Positions 1-8,419 of a DNA stretch of 64,000 nt are shown here, piece by piece. A program made the position numbers and the translations under genes. Source of the stretch: Dinoroseobacter sp049801095 (lineage in GTDB: Bacteria > Pseudomonadota > Alphaproteobacteria > Rhodobacterales > Rhodobacteraceae). The stretch spans positions 496,001 to 560,000 of the forward strand of contig NZ_JBNAGH010000002.1 in assembly GCF_049801095.1 (NCBI RefSeq), given 5' to 3'. The stretch's first letter is position 1. Each line of letters opens with the position of its first letter. Below the pieces are notes generated by a model. It was given only the letters and a program-made list of their open reading frames with translations, was not told the DNA's origin and did no database searches.

Positions 1-1
1 C

Positions 2-520
2 AGCGTAGACGGTGACCGGATCGCGTTTTTCTTGGATGGCGGGTTCGAGCCGTTTGAGCACCAGGTTTTTGGCTCCTGGGTATCAGGGCTGCAATCTGGC
101 CGGGGCACCGCTGGCGCTGGGATCTACGGTGCGCGCACCCCGCTCGCAAACATCCCACAAGGGCAAACTGCCACCTACGAAGGACTATCCTCGGGCATTG
201 CCACGCTCAGCGATGGGGAAGGTTACACAACGCTGTCCGTGATCGAGGTCCGCACGGATTTTTCAACCGCCTCAATCACCAGCATGAATACGGAAGCCGT
301 AAACTTGCGCACGGCGGAAGTGATCGCAGCCAATGAACTCGACTTCGCGGGTGGCGGCGCTGTGATCAATGGCGAATTCAGCGCGTTCGTTTCCGGTCCT
401 GTTGTCATCGGAACAGCGGACGGGGTGTTCAATGGGCCGAACGCGGAGGAGGTCGGCGGAACCTTCAGCCTCTCTGGCCCCGACTCCATCACCTATATTG
501 GCGCTTTCGGTGCCAAGTAG
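2..520 (+). CDS. TbpB-like surface lipoprotein, C-terminal part (5' end outside window)
   Basis: The reading frame is open from the window edge to the TAG at 518-520, so the N-terminus and any lipobox lie upstream. The visible part resembles the C-terminal beta-barrel of transferrin-binding-protein-B/factor-H-binding-type lipoproteins. It is rich in short beta strands and carries the hallmark near its end (FNGPNAEEVGG followed by TFS), then finishes in a short GAFGAK tail. Proteins of this fold are exposed on the outer surface and often bind host or iron-carrying ligands; in marine bacteria the ligand is usually unknown. The next gene, 54 bp downstream, is a Slam-type translocon, the dedicated export partner of this fold, which strongly supports the call. 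The ligand cannot be inferred. Confidence 0.72.
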   Translation, partial: SVDGDRIAFFLDGGFEPFEHQVFGSWVSGLQSGRGTAGAGIYGARTPLANIPQGQTATYEGLSSGIATLSDGEGYTTLSVIEVRTDFSTASITSMNTEAVNLRTAEVIAANELDFAGGGAVINGEFSAFVSGPVVIGTADGVFNGPNAEEVGGTFSLSGPDSITYIGAFGAK

Positions 521-574
521 AGACGCTTGCCCAAAAGACGACGGGTCAGTCCGCACAGAGGATCCGCGTCTGGG

Positions 575-1906
575 ATGACAGCGACGGAGATCCTCAAGCG
601 CGCCCGGCGAGTATCGCGCTGGGGTCGGGTTAGCTGTGGCCTCCTGTGCCTTACGCTGGGCTTGGCGGGAACGGGTGCGCTGGCACAGGAAAGGGCCGAG
701 CGCCCGGCATCGCCTGGCACCGCCCGGCCCGTTGCGGCGGGCTCCGAGGCCGCGCTCATGGCCGTGGAACGTCAGTTTCTGATCGGTCTCGCCCTGCTCA
801 ATACCGGGCGCCCGAATGACGCCATTCCGTTCTTTCTCGACCTGCTGGCTGCGGATCCCACGCTTGTGCGCGTCCGGCTGGAATTGGCGCGGGCCTATTT
901 CGAGGCTGAGCTCTGGGCCCGTGCGCGGCAGGAGTTTTTCACGGTGCTCTCTGGCGATCTGCCGGAGCCTGTGCGCCTCAGGATCCTGTCTTTCATCCGC
1001 GCGATCGACGCACGTCGGGGTTTCGACTGGAACCTGTCCGTGGGGCTGACATCGGTCGGAGATGGGCGGGACTTCGATACGGATCAAGCGGATCTCAATT
1101 TCGGCGACGGCGTCGTTCCCTTCACGTTCCAACGCGATGGCGAGACGGCACTGGGTCTGCGGGTGGTCGGGGATGCCACCTATCGCAAGGCGCTTGATAC
1201 CTCGCTGATGGCGCATGCGGATACGGTGGCGTTTCTCGGGACGACGCTGGACCTCGAGGATGGGCCGGGCAGCAAGTTCGACGATACGAGCATTGGCCTG
1301 CAGACCGGCTTGCGGTTTCTTGGCGACCGGACATCCGTGGGGCTGAGCCTGTTTGGCCGCACGCGCTACATCGCAGGTCGCAAGGCGGAGGACCGCTATG
1401 GGCTGCGGCTGACATTTGAGCGGCGCAACCTGCTCGGTGGTTCCGTGTTTGGCTCCGCCTCGGTCGCGCAGCTGGAAAGCGCCCGCGCCATCGCGCTCAG
1501 CGGTCGCGTGGTCACCGGAGAACTGGGATTTCGCCGCTCGCTGGGGGGACGCGCCTCGATCGGTACGGCTCTCCGCTATGAGGACAACCGGCTGGAGGAC
1601 AGCTTTGCCGATTACAAGGACAGCCAGATCCGGGTTTTCGGCAGCATCGATGTCGCCTTTGGCCTGACGCTGAGCCCGACCCTCTATGCGCGGTATCGCG
1701 ACTATGATGCGCCGAGCCCGGTCCTGACGGCGAACCCCAACGAGCGCGGCATCGGGATCGAACTGACGGTGCAAAAGAGCGATATCTTCATTGGCGATGG
1801 GTTCTCCCCTTTCGCCCGGATCAGCTATGAGCGCACAAAATCCGATGTTGACGCCCTAAGCTATACGGAGACGGGGTTTCAACTGGGGCTGGAGCGGCGG
1901 TTCTAG
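575..1906 (+). CDS. Slam (surface lipoprotein assembly modifier, DUF560) outer-membrane translocon
   Basis: This 443-aa protein matches the Slam layout. A signal peptide ends near ALA-QE. A short helical TPR-like domain (about residues 60-150) contains a VRLELARAYFEAELWARA stretch typical of the family, and a C-terminal beta-barrel ends in Phe as expected for BAM substrates. Slam moves lipoproteins of the TbpB fold across the outer membrane. I chose the ATG at 575 because the signal peptide directly follows it; an upstream TTG at 527 would add a charged, non-secretory extension. The gene follows the TbpB-like lipoprotein gene on the same strand, giving a substrate-translocon pair. The family call is firm; the cargo assignment is inferred from adjacency. 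Confidence 0.78.
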   Translation: MTATEILKRARRVSRWGRVSCGLLCLTLGLAGTGALAQERAERPASPGTARPVAAGSEAALMAVERQFLIGLALLNTGRPNDAIPFFLDLLAADPTLVRVRLELARAYFEAELWARARQEFFTVLSGDLPEPVRLRILSFIRAIDARRGFDWNLSVGLTSVGDGRDFDTDQADLNFGDGVVPFTFQRDGETALGLRVVGDATYRKALDTSLMAHADTVAFLGTTLDLEDGPGSKFDDTSIGLQTGLRFLGDRTSVGLSLFGRTRYIAGRKAEDRYGLRLTFERRNLLGGSVFGSASVAQLESARAIALSGRVVTGELGFRRSLGGRASIGTALRYEDNRLEDSFADYKDSQIRVFGSIDVAFGLTLSPTLYARYRDYDAPSPVLTANPNERGIGIELTVQKSDIFIGDGFSPFARISYERTKSDVDALSYTETGFQLGLERRF

Positions 1907-1915
1907 GGGCCGGGC

Positions 1916-2722
1916 TCAGGGCTCCGCGAGCCAGGCCTCTGCCCCGCCGGGCAGATCGGGTCGGAAATAGGCAATGGCGCGGCCCGCGGGATCCGCGCGC
2001 GCACCCTCGGCCCAGGGCGCCACGCCGTGCAGCATCAAGCGGTGCAGCAGGATCGCGCCGCCCGGGGGCGCGTGCAGGGGCACGCGCTTGCACTGCGCGA
2101 AGACCTCTCGCCGGGTTTGCGTATAGATCTCGGTCACATCGCGGGTCCGCCACTCTGCCGGAGGCAGGGTGGCCATGGCGCGGCGCAAGGCGGCGCGCAG
2201 CAGATGGTGACTGCCTTCCCAGACCACCAGCGGACTGGCTCCTGAATCGGCCTCGGTGAGCGGATAGCCCAGCACAAAGGCCGCGGGTTCGGCGATAAAG
2301 CGGCGCCGTTCGGGGCCGATGGGCAAGAGCCCGTCCAGATGGGCCGCGTCCCTATTGCGCCGGAAGCGATGAGCGCTCTCGCTTTCACCGGGATCGCGGC
2401 GGGGATAGCCCGGATAGGTCACCGAAATCTGCGCCGGATCGAGGGGCAAGGGCCCGGCAATGCCCTGCGCTGCGGCCAGGGCCGCTCCGGACAAGGCGGG
2501 CCCCTCCCCGACCCGCCCGGCCCCGTCATTGGGCAGCGCGTTGACCCCGGCAAACCAGGTCCCGCCATGGCGGAGCCATTGGGCCCGCAAGTCGGGATCC
2601 GCCGCAAGCCCGAGCGCAACCGGCCGGATCTGTGCGACCCAGTCCAGCACCGCGGGCTCTGGGTCGAAGACCTGCCAGCCCTGGTGCTCCAGCGCGGTGT
2701 CGCGGTCGGTTTGCACGGCCAT
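1916..2722 (-). CDS. Phytanoyl-CoA dioxygenase (PhyH)-like Fe(II)/2-oxoglutarate oxygenase
   Basis: A 268-aa protein with a plausible non-heme iron facial triad: HLD in the stretch AAHLDGLLP, a distal His in RLMLHGVAPW, and an Arg in the final strand (AYFRPD) positioned to bind 2-oxoglutarate. This is the pattern of the PhyH family, which hydroxylates small molecules or acyl-CoA substrates. The start at 2722 is preferred over the ATG at 2740 because a GGAGAAGG ribosome binding site lies just upstream of 2722 and none precedes 2740. It is divergent from the glycosyltransferase-like gene at 2778 and convergent with the Slam gene. The substrate is unknown. Confidence 0.6.
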   Translation of the reverse strand: MAVQTDRDTALEHQGWQVFDPEPAVLDWVAQIRPVALGLAADPDLRAQWLRHGGTWFAGVNALPNDGAGRVGEGPALSGAALAAAQGIAGPLPLDPAQISVTYPGYPRRDPGESESAHRFRRNRDAAHLDGLLPIGPERRRFIAEPAAFVLGYPLTEADSGASPLVVWEGSHHLLRAALRRAMATLPPAEWRTRDVTEIYTQTRREVFAQCKRVPLHAPPGGAILLHRLMLHGVAPWAEGARADPAGRAIAYFRPDLPGGAEAWLAEP

Positions 2723-2777
2723 GCCTTCTCCTGCCTTCATGGTTGCGCGGGACAGGCCCTGGCTCTAACAGGGTCCC

Positions 2778-3617
2778 ATGTCCGCAGATCCGTCCGACGC
2801 GCCCATCCCCGTCTCGCTGTTTTGGTACCAGACGGATGTTCCGCCGCAAGTGCAGGACTGCATGGCGAGCTGGAACGCCCATCCCGGTCTGCACGCAACA
2901 CCCTATAGCCTTGCCGAGGCCCGCGCTTTTCTCGACCGCAGCTGCGGGCCGGAGGTGCGCCAGCATTTCGAGACCTGCGCGCCCTATGCCATGGCATCGG
3001 ATGTCCTGCGGATGCACCTGCTGCTTGTGCGCGGCGGGCTTTATGTGGATGCCAACTGGGCACAGATCACACCGATCCGCCCCCTTCTCGACCGGGTACA
3101 CGCGTCGGGGCAATCCGGTCTGATCGCCGATATCACCGCGCTCAGCGCCTCGTTCGGGGATCCTTTCACCGATGCCGCGTTGGAGATGGGCTGCGAGATG
3201 CTTCTCAACGGGTTTGTCTATGCCAGCGCGCCACAGGATCTCTTCCTGTCGCTCTGCGCCGAGATCAACGGGCGCAATATCGCAGCCCGTTCTTGCGAGC
3301 AGATCGCCTTTGCTGCGGGCAGCGGCGTGATGAGTATGGTGCTCTTCCTGCGGAATTTCGAGAGGCGCGATGCCTATCTCGATGCGCTGCAAGCACTTGG
3401 GGGCAAAACGTTCTTCGGACATGACGTGCGCGGGTCGCTGGATATGGTGGCTGAGGTCACCGCAGCCCATGACCATGCCAAGCTGCGTGCCGCTTTCGCG
3501 CAAATCGCCACAATCCCGGGGCCGGAGCTTGAGGCCTTCATGTCCCGCGATGGGCTCGGCCAGACCCATAAGGATCACTGGACGCGCCACAAGGGCAGCC
3601 TTTATCGCGACGCCTGA
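2778..3617 (+). CDS. GT32-like glycosyltransferase (DXD sugar-transferase family)
   Basis: The 279-aa protein has the conserved GT32/capsular-polysaccharide transferase core (ASDVLRMHLLLVRGGLYVDAN, about residues 73-93). Family members normally read SDxxRxxxLxxxGGxYxDxD. The second aspartate of the DXD metal/nucleotide-sugar motif is Asn here (DAN), so metal binding may be weakened or altered. There is no signal peptide or membrane segment, so it would act in the cytoplasm. There are no polysaccharide genes around it, so the acceptor is unknown. It could be a diverged or non-catalytic member of the family. Confidence 0.55.
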   Translation: MSADPSDAPIPVSLFWYQTDVPPQVQDCMASWNAHPGLHATPYSLAEARAFLDRSCGPEVRQHFETCAPYAMASDVLRMHLLLVRGGLYVDANWAQITPIRPLLDRVHASGQSGLIADITALSASFGDPFTDAALEMGCEMLLNGFVYASAPQDLFLSLCAEINGRNIAARSCEQIAFAAGSGVMSMVLFLRNFERRDAYLDALQALGGKTFFGHDVRGSLDMVAEVTAAHDHAKLRAAFAQIATIPGPELEAFMSRDGLGQTHKDHWTRHKGSLYRDA

Positions 3618-3630
3618 GCGCCGGGCTCAG
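3614..3630. terminator. Stem-loop between convergent genes
   Basis: A perfect 6 bp inverted repeat, CTGAGC and GCTCAG, around a GCCGG loop. It spans the stop codons of both the glycosyltransferase-like gene and dusA. There is no T-run, so it would be at most a weak bidirectional terminator or an mRNA 3' end structure. Confidence 0.35.
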
Positions 3631-4634
3631 CCAGCCTTGCGATGGGGATCCGCGATCTGCGCCAAGGCAGCGTCGAGCACCTCGAGCCCCGCGCCGCTGC
3701 GATGCCCCTGCTCCGACAGGATGCGCCGCCAGCCTCGGGCACCGGGCCGTCCGGCAAAGGCGCCAAGCATATGCCGCGTGACCTGGGCGAGCTTGCCCCC
3801 TGCCGCGAGATAGGCGGCGATATAGGGGCGCATGGCCTCGACCGCCTCCTCGGCGCTCACATCCGGGCCGGGCCGGCCATAGATCCGGCGATCGGCCGCA
3901 CTCAGGATGCGGGAAGGTTCGTGATAAGCCGCGCGCCCGATCATCACGCCATCGAGCCCGTCGGCCAGATGGGCCTCGGCCTGATCGAGATCCGTGATCC
4001 CGCCATTGATCGACAGGTGCAGGTCCGGAAAGGCCGCCTTCATGGCGTGAACCAGCGGGTAGTCGAGGGGCGGGATATCCCGGTTCTCCTTGGGGCTGAG
4101 CCCCTGCAGCCAGGCCTTGCGGGCATGGATCGTCACGCGCCGCACTCCCGCCTCGGAGATCTGCTGCAGGAAATCGGGCAAAACCTGAGCGGGGTCCTGA
4201 TCATCCACGCCGATCCGGCATTTCACGGTGATCTCGGGCCCGTCGCTGGCCGCGATCATCGCCGAAACGCACTCGGCGACAAGCGCCGGGCGCTCCATCA
4301 GGATCGCCCCGAAGCAACCGGACTGCACCCGGTCCGAGGGGCAACCCACATTGAGGTTGATCTCCGCATACCCGAAACCGCAGGCGATCCGCACCGCCTT
4401 GGCCAACTCGACGGGATCCGAGCCGCCAAGCTGCAGGGCCAGCGGATGCTCGGCTGCGGTATACTCGAGCAGATGCGTCGCATCCCCCCGCACCAGCGCC
4501 GGGGCAGTCACCATCTCCGTATAGAGCAAAACCTCGCGCGAGAACTGCCGGTGAAACATCCGGCAGTGGCGGTCGGTCCAGTCCATCATGGGGGCGATAG
4601 AAAGACGTGCGTGGTGGTCGAGCTTGCGGGCCAT
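3627..4634 (-). CDS. dusA: tRNA-dihydrouridine(20/20a) synthase
   Basis: This 335-aa FMN enzyme reduces uridine to dihydrouridine in the tRNA D-loop using NADPH. The N-terminal SIAPMMDWTDRHCR motif is the DusA signature. NVGCP holds the catalytic Cys98 and is followed by the SGCFGA segment. THARKAWLQGLSPKENR and SINGGI are phosphate- and flavin-binding parts of the TIM barrel, and VMIGRAAY completes the FMN site. Length and motifs are normal for DusA. The ATG at 4634 is the first ATG in frame and puts the family N-terminus correctly. The gene stands alone among unrelated genes. Confidence 0.95.
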   Translation of the reverse strand: MARKLDHHARLSIAPMMDWTDRHCRMFHRQFSREVLLYTEMVTAPALVRGDATHLLEYTAAEHPLALQLGGSDPVELAKAVRIACGFGYAEINLNVGCPSDRVQSGCFGAILMERPALVAECVSAMIAASDGPEITVKCRIGVDDQDPAQVLPDFLQQISEAGVRRVTIHARKAWLQGLSPKENRDIPPLDYPLVHAMKAAFPDLHLSINGGITDLDQAEAHLADGLDGVMIGRAAYHEPSRILSAADRRIYGRPGPDVSAEEAVEAMRPYIAAYLAAGGKLAQVTRHMLGAFAGRPGARGWRRILSEQGHRSGAGLEVLDAALAQIADPHRKAG

Positions 4635-4753
4635 GGCCCGCCTTAGCAAGTCTGGGCGAACAGGTCGATACGTGCGCTGCTATGGCATGACTTCTTTGAA
4701 CCCATAGCGACCGATGCTGCCGAGTGACCAAATGGCCGGTTTGAATTTCAACG

Positions 4754-5131
4754 CTAGAGTGTTCTCGAAACGTCGCTTGCAATGACTGACCACGTGAAAT
4801 CTGCACCAAGCTCAGACAAAATCGCAATCTCCTTGGCACTTAGTTCGCCATTGATCTGGTCGCTTCTTTCCATCAGCGTATGAACTTCTAAATCTTGCAC
4901 ACCCAGTTTTCTTAACTCGTAGTTCACACTCAGCAGGTATTGAAGTAACTCCAATAATCTGAAGCCTGGAGCGTCAAACGCGATTAAACATTCTGCATAA
5001 GTATGGCCTGGTCGTCGAACAATTGGCTCACCTTTCAAATGGAAAGCGGTCAAGGCAAGTCTTTTCAAAGTCAGATCAAGCGCTTCCACTTCAATCTTTT
5101 CACCGGACAAACAAACAGAGAAAGTATCCAT
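4754..5131 (-). CDS. Hypothetical protein, AT-rich orphan (possible DUF4279-like)
   Basis: A 125-aa open frame with no catalytic motif that I recognise. Its base composition is visibly more AT-rich than the flanking genes, which suggests recent acquisition. The predicted order is strand, helix (residues about 15-30), strand, a long helix with LLELLQYLLSVNYELRKLG, strand, then a helix ELSAKEIAILSELGADF. The end of the protein loosely recalls the DUF4279 pattern, where a helix and an LGADL-like turn lead into a last strand; that link is tentative. It is probably soluble. No clear ribosome binding site precedes the ATG, so the start is uncertain. There is no operon partner. Confidence 0.45.
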   Translation of the reverse strand: MDTFSVCLSGEKIEVEALDLTLKRLALTAFHLKGEPIVRRPGHTYAECLIAFDAPGFRLLELLQYLLSVNYELRKLGVQDLEVHTLMERSDQINGELSAKEIAILSELGADFTWSVIASDVSRTL

Positions 5132-5665
5132 ATCTATAACGTTCGCTCTTGAGGCAGCCTCAAAACAGTTCGCTTTGATCGACGCTAGTGTATCGTAGCA
5201 TTTGTCTTTGATAAATAACTCTAGTTTCTAAACAAAGCACGCAGAGCCGACATTCAAATCTGATCATCGAACAGCAGTTTCGTCCCGCAAAGCTGCTGTT
5301 CGATGGCAAATAGAATTGCTTTTCTTGGAATTGCCGGACCGAACAGACATATCTGATATAACCAACTGTTCTGAATTGGAAAATTTCTCGCTGAACCCGT
5401 CCATTATCGGTGCCGGCGGGAAGCGGCTCCCGCTTCACACTGCCTGCATGCCGACAAGGGCGCTTGCCGCGGTCCAGATCTCAAATTCTCGACTGGCGCC
5501 ACAGGGCATTAAACGCGTCGTGCCTTATCGCAGTTCTTCGATATCTGCTTGGCGCGGTTGCTACGGGCGGACACGCGCCACGCGAGCTCCTGTGGCGACG
5601 CTGCAAGGCATGCACCTCCCTCTTCGGCGTTGGCCCCGGGATCTTAACGCAAGCCGTGCGCCGCG
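5132..5665. other. Gene-poor, AT-rich intergenic stretch
   Basis: About 530 bp with no convincing gene. Two open frames of 92 and 117 codons exist on opposite strands, but they have biased, low-complexity or Cys/Arg-rich translations and no ribosome binding sites. The first half is AT-rich, like the neighbouring orphan gene; the second half returns to GC-rich sequence. It contains one strong inverted repeat (5266-5304) and a smaller one, GCGGGA and TCCCGC, near 5418-5435. It may be the scar of an old insertion; I see no transposase remnant or target-site duplication. Confidence 0.5.
5266..5304. repeat. Perfect 12 bp inverted repeat (hairpin)
   Basis: The arms ATCGAACAGCAG (5266-5277) and CTGCTGTTCGAT (5293-5304) are perfectly complementary. 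Three more pairs (one G-T) can extend the stem, leaving a loop of about 9 nt. No T-run follows on either strand. It could be a terminator-like structure, a dispersed repeat, or the remains of a mobile element. Confidence 0.6.
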
Positions 5666-7159
5666 CTAGCGCGCCAGCGCGTCTTTCAGGGCTGGATAGA
5701 GCGCGTGGTAGCGGGCGTAGATCTCGTCATAGGCGGCGACCGCTTGCGGGTTTGGCTCGATCACCCGGCCCGGTTTGACCATAGCCGCGATCCCCTCATC
5801 GATGCTGGCAAAGTGCCCGGCGCCGTGGGCCGCGAGGATCGCCGAGCCCAGCGTCGGCCCATCGGTGGAGGCCGGGATGCGCACGGGGATCCCGGCGGTA
5901 TCCGCGTGGATCTGCATGAAGAGCTCGGAGTTCGTCGCCCCGCCCCCGGCCACCATCTCGCTGCCCTGGTAGCCGCCCTTGGCAAAGGCCTCGAGGATCG
6001 CGCGGGTGCCCATGGAGATCCCCTCCATGATCGCACGGAACACGTGGTGGGGTTCATGGGCCAGGGTCAGCCCGGTGATCGCCCCGCGGGAAAGCGCATC
6101 CGTATAGGGCGTGCGGTTGCCCTGGAAGTGGTCCTGCACCACCAGCCCCTCGGCCCCGGGCGGCAGGGCAGCGGCCTTGCGGTTCATCTCGTCGAAATCA
6201 AGCTCACCGCCGACGAAGCGGCGCAGCCAGTTGATCACCGACCCGGTGGAGGTCTGGCCGCCTTCGATAATGTAGCGATCCGGATAAACGATATCCGCAT
6301 AGGCGCCCCACATGCCCGGCGCGTGGAAGGGGGCCTCGGTGACGCCGAATTGCAGATGCGAGGAGCCGGTGATCAGGCAGAGCTGCCCGGGTTGCGCCAC
6401 GCCGAGCCCGATCATCCCGATCAGCGCGTCGGCCCCGCCTTGGACGAGCTTGGTGCGAGTCGAGAGACCCAGCGCCTCGGCGGCCTCCGGGGTCAGTGTC
6501 CCCACAACCTCGCCCGGGGCGGCGACGCGGCCCGGCCATTTCTCCACCAGATCGCCCATGCCGAGCGCGGTCACGAGGCTCGACGCCCAGCCGCCATCGC
6601 GGTTCGCGTAGTGCCAACGCAGGCCGACATTGTTGAGAGAGGCGCAGCGCTCTCCGGTCAGGCGCAGGGTCAGGTAGTCCTGATACTCGCAGATCGTGTG
6701 CGCCGCGTCGTAGATCTCGGGCTCGTGCCGTTTGAGCCAGAGCGCCTTGGGGATCATCCATTCCGCCGAGACCGGCCCGGCCCCGTCCGAGTTCAGTCGC
6801 AGCCGCGGATCGCCCGTGGCGAGCACGGCCTCGGCTTCCTTGTCGGCGCGGACATCCATCCACATGAGCGCCGGGCGCAGGGGGGCTCCGGCCTTGTCGA
6901 GCGCCACAACCGTGCAGCAGGTGGTGGCATACGCCATCGCCTCGACCTGATCACCGGAGATCCCTGCCTCCGCAAGGCTCGCGCGGGTCGCCACGCACAG
7001 GCTGGACCACCAATCCTCGGGATTCTGTTCGGCCCGGGCGCCGGGCGCGAAGGTCGTCTCATAGGGTTCCGCATGGGAGCCGACGCAGGTCCCCTCCAAA
7101 TCATAGATGCGGACGCGCAGGCTTTCGGTCCCGCCATCGGCGGTCAAGACATAGGCCAT
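5666..7159 (-). CDS. FGGY-family carbohydrate kinase, ribulokinase-like
   Basis: This 497-aa protein is the last gene of the leftward operon of cluster A. It has the FGGY N-terminal actin-like phosphate loop (ADGGTESLR), a GADA segment and GSSHLQFG in the middle. DHFQGNRTPYTDALSRGAITGL is the ribulokinase-type form of the FGGY motif, and a C-terminal AGGGATNSELFMQ segment binds nucleotide. The family transfers the ATP gamma-phosphate to a sugar or ketose, and this branch usually takes keto-sugars. A GGAGGAGG-type ribosome binding site precedes the ATG. The neighbouring DTE-type epimerase/isomerase suggests that it phosphorylates the ketose that enzyme makes. The exact substrate is unknown. 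Confidence 0.85.
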   Translation of the reverse strand: MAYVLTADGGTESLRVRIYDLEGTCVGSHAEPYETTFAPGARAEQNPEDWWSSLCVATRASLAEAGISGDQVEAMAYATTCCTVVALDKAGAPLRPALMWMDVRADKEAEAVLATGDPRLRLNSDGAGPVSAEWMIPKALWLKRHEPEIYDAAHTICEYQDYLTLRLTGERCASLNNVGLRWHYANRDGGWASSLVTALGMGDLVEKWPGRVAAPGEVVGTLTPEAAEALGLSTRTKLVQGGADALIGMIGLGVAQPGQLCLITGSSHLQFGVTEAPFHAPGMWGAYADIVYPDRYIIEGGQTSTGSVINWLRRFVGGELDFDEMNRKAAALPPGAEGLVVQDHFQGNRTPYTDALSRGAITGLTLAHEPHHVFRAIMEGISMGTRAILEAFAKGGYQGSEMVAGGGATNSELFMQIHADTAGIPVRIPASTDGPTLGSAILAAHGAGHFASIDEGIAAMVKPGRVIEPNPQAVAAYDEIYARYHALYPALKDALAR

Positions 7160-7192
7160 ACTCCCCTCCTCCCTTGGGTCGTCTGTGGTGTC

Positions 7193-8419
7193 TCAGGGTG
7201 CCGCGAGAATGGCCGCCACATCTGCGGTGGCGTCCCAATGCGGCATATGCCCGGTCTCTACCATGTGGCAGGCGACATGGGGCGGCAAGTGAAAGGCATG
7301 GGCGCGCGGGATGATCCGGTCGGCAAGCCCGAAGATGGCGGTGATCGGCATCTGCCCCGCCAACGCGCGTAGGGGGCCGAGCGTGTCGATCCGTTGCGTG
7401 TCGCCCCGCGCCATGTCGCGACTGAGGGCCGCGAGGCGCTGACCGCGCAGCTCTTGCGCCATGGCGCTGAGGGCCGCGCTGTCGAGGGCCGACGCCTTGG
7501 GACCGAGGAGCCGCATCAGGTGCGCGAGCTCTCCGGGACCGGGGGCCGCGGCCATGCTGGTAAGGAACCCGCCATGGATCTCGAGCCCGCATCCTGCCGG
7601 CGCCAGAAGCGTCAGGCGCGCGACCCGCTCCGGGGCGCGTTGCGCGGCCCGGGCCGCCACCCAGGCGCCGAGGGAATGGCCGAGCAGATGCACGGGCGCG
7701 GGCTGGCGCGCGAGATCCTCCGCCAGCCAGTCCACGAGGTCCATCGCTGCGCTCACCTCCGCCGGGTTGCGGCCATGGCCCGGCAGGTCCGGCGCCGAGG
7801 AGCTGAGGCCGGAGCGTTGCAGATCCGCGCGGAGCGCCGCCCAGTTCGCGCCGAGGCCTGCAAAGCCGTGGACGCAATAGACCGGGGCGGTGGCCGCCGC
7901 GCGGGTGTTTCGCGGGGCCGCGAGGGGGATCGCGCCCGGGATCAGGGCGCGCACATCCGCCGCCTCGATCCGACCGCGCCGCCCCGTGCCCGGGATCCCG
8001 TCGAGGGCGAGCCCGCTCTCCCGCGCGATCCGCCGGGCGAGCGGCGTGGCGCGGAGGCGAGCCGGGTTGGCGGGGGCTGCGGTGACCGGTGCCATTATCG
8101 GCCTGGCCATCGCAGGCGCCGGTTCGGGGGGCTCAGGATCCGCCTCCCCCTCAATCCCGTCCCAGGGATCCGCCGTTTCGATCTCGGCAATCGGCGTGCC
8201 AACCGTGACCACATCGCCGGGCGCCACGAGCATCGCCAGCAAGGTTCCGTTTCCGAGCGCAGGATACTCCACCATGGTCTTGTCGGTCTCGACTTCCAGC
8301 AGCGGATCGCCCCGCTTGAAGCTTTGTCCCGGGGCCACAAGCCATTCGGCGACCGTTGCCTCCTCCATGGTCTCGCCCAGACGCGGCATGGGCAGGGTCA
8401 GCTTGGCCAGCGTGGTCAT
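7193..8419 (-). CDS. AcoC-like dihydrolipoyl acyltransferase with fused alpha/beta hydrolase
   Basis: 408 aa in three parts. Residues 1-82 form a biotinyl/lipoyl domain with the lipoylated Lys47 in ETDKTMVE. Residues about 120-160 form a peripheral subunit-binding segment (ATPLARRIARESG then GTGRRGRI). Residues 178-405 form an alpha/beta hydrolase with an HGFAG oxyanion region, nucleophile Ser249 in GHSLG, an Asp in FGLADR and a His in ETGHMPHW. This architecture is that of acetoin dehydrogenase E2 (AcoC), not of pyruvate dehydrogenase E2. In the acetoin system it accepts the acyl group from E1 and passes it to CoA. The start overlaps the E1 beta stop by 4 bp (ATGA), so the two are translationally coupled. 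No E3 gene is nearby. Confidence 0.82.
   Translation of the reverse strand: MTTLAKLTLPMPRLGETMEEATVAEWLVAPGQSFKRGDPLLEVETDKTMVEYPALGNGTLLAMLVAPGDVVTVGTPIAEIETADPWDGIEGEADPEPPEPAPAMARPIMAPVTAAPANPARLRATPLARRIARESGLALDGIPGTGRRGRIEAADVRALIPGAIPLAAPRNTRAAATAPVYCVHGFAGLGANWAALRADLQRSGLSSSAPDLPGHGRNPAEVSAAMDLVDWLAEDLARQPAPVHLLGHSLGAWVAARAAQRAPERVARLTLLAPAGCGLEIHGGFLTSMAAAPGPGELAHLMRLLGPKASALDSAALSAMAQELRGQRLAALSRDMARGDTQRIDTLGPLRALAGQMPITAIFGLADRIIPRAHAFHLPPHVACHMVETGHMPHWDATADVAAILAAP

Noticed and set aside
272..1774. A 500-codon open frame antisense to the lipoprotein and Slam genes
   Set aside because: High GC content keeps antisense frames open. The translation is rich in Arg, His and Gln with no family pattern, and it lies opposite two well-supported genes.
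5160..5669. Two opposed small open frames in the AT-rich gap
   Set aside because: No ribosome binding sites, no recognisable domain, and low-quality composition.
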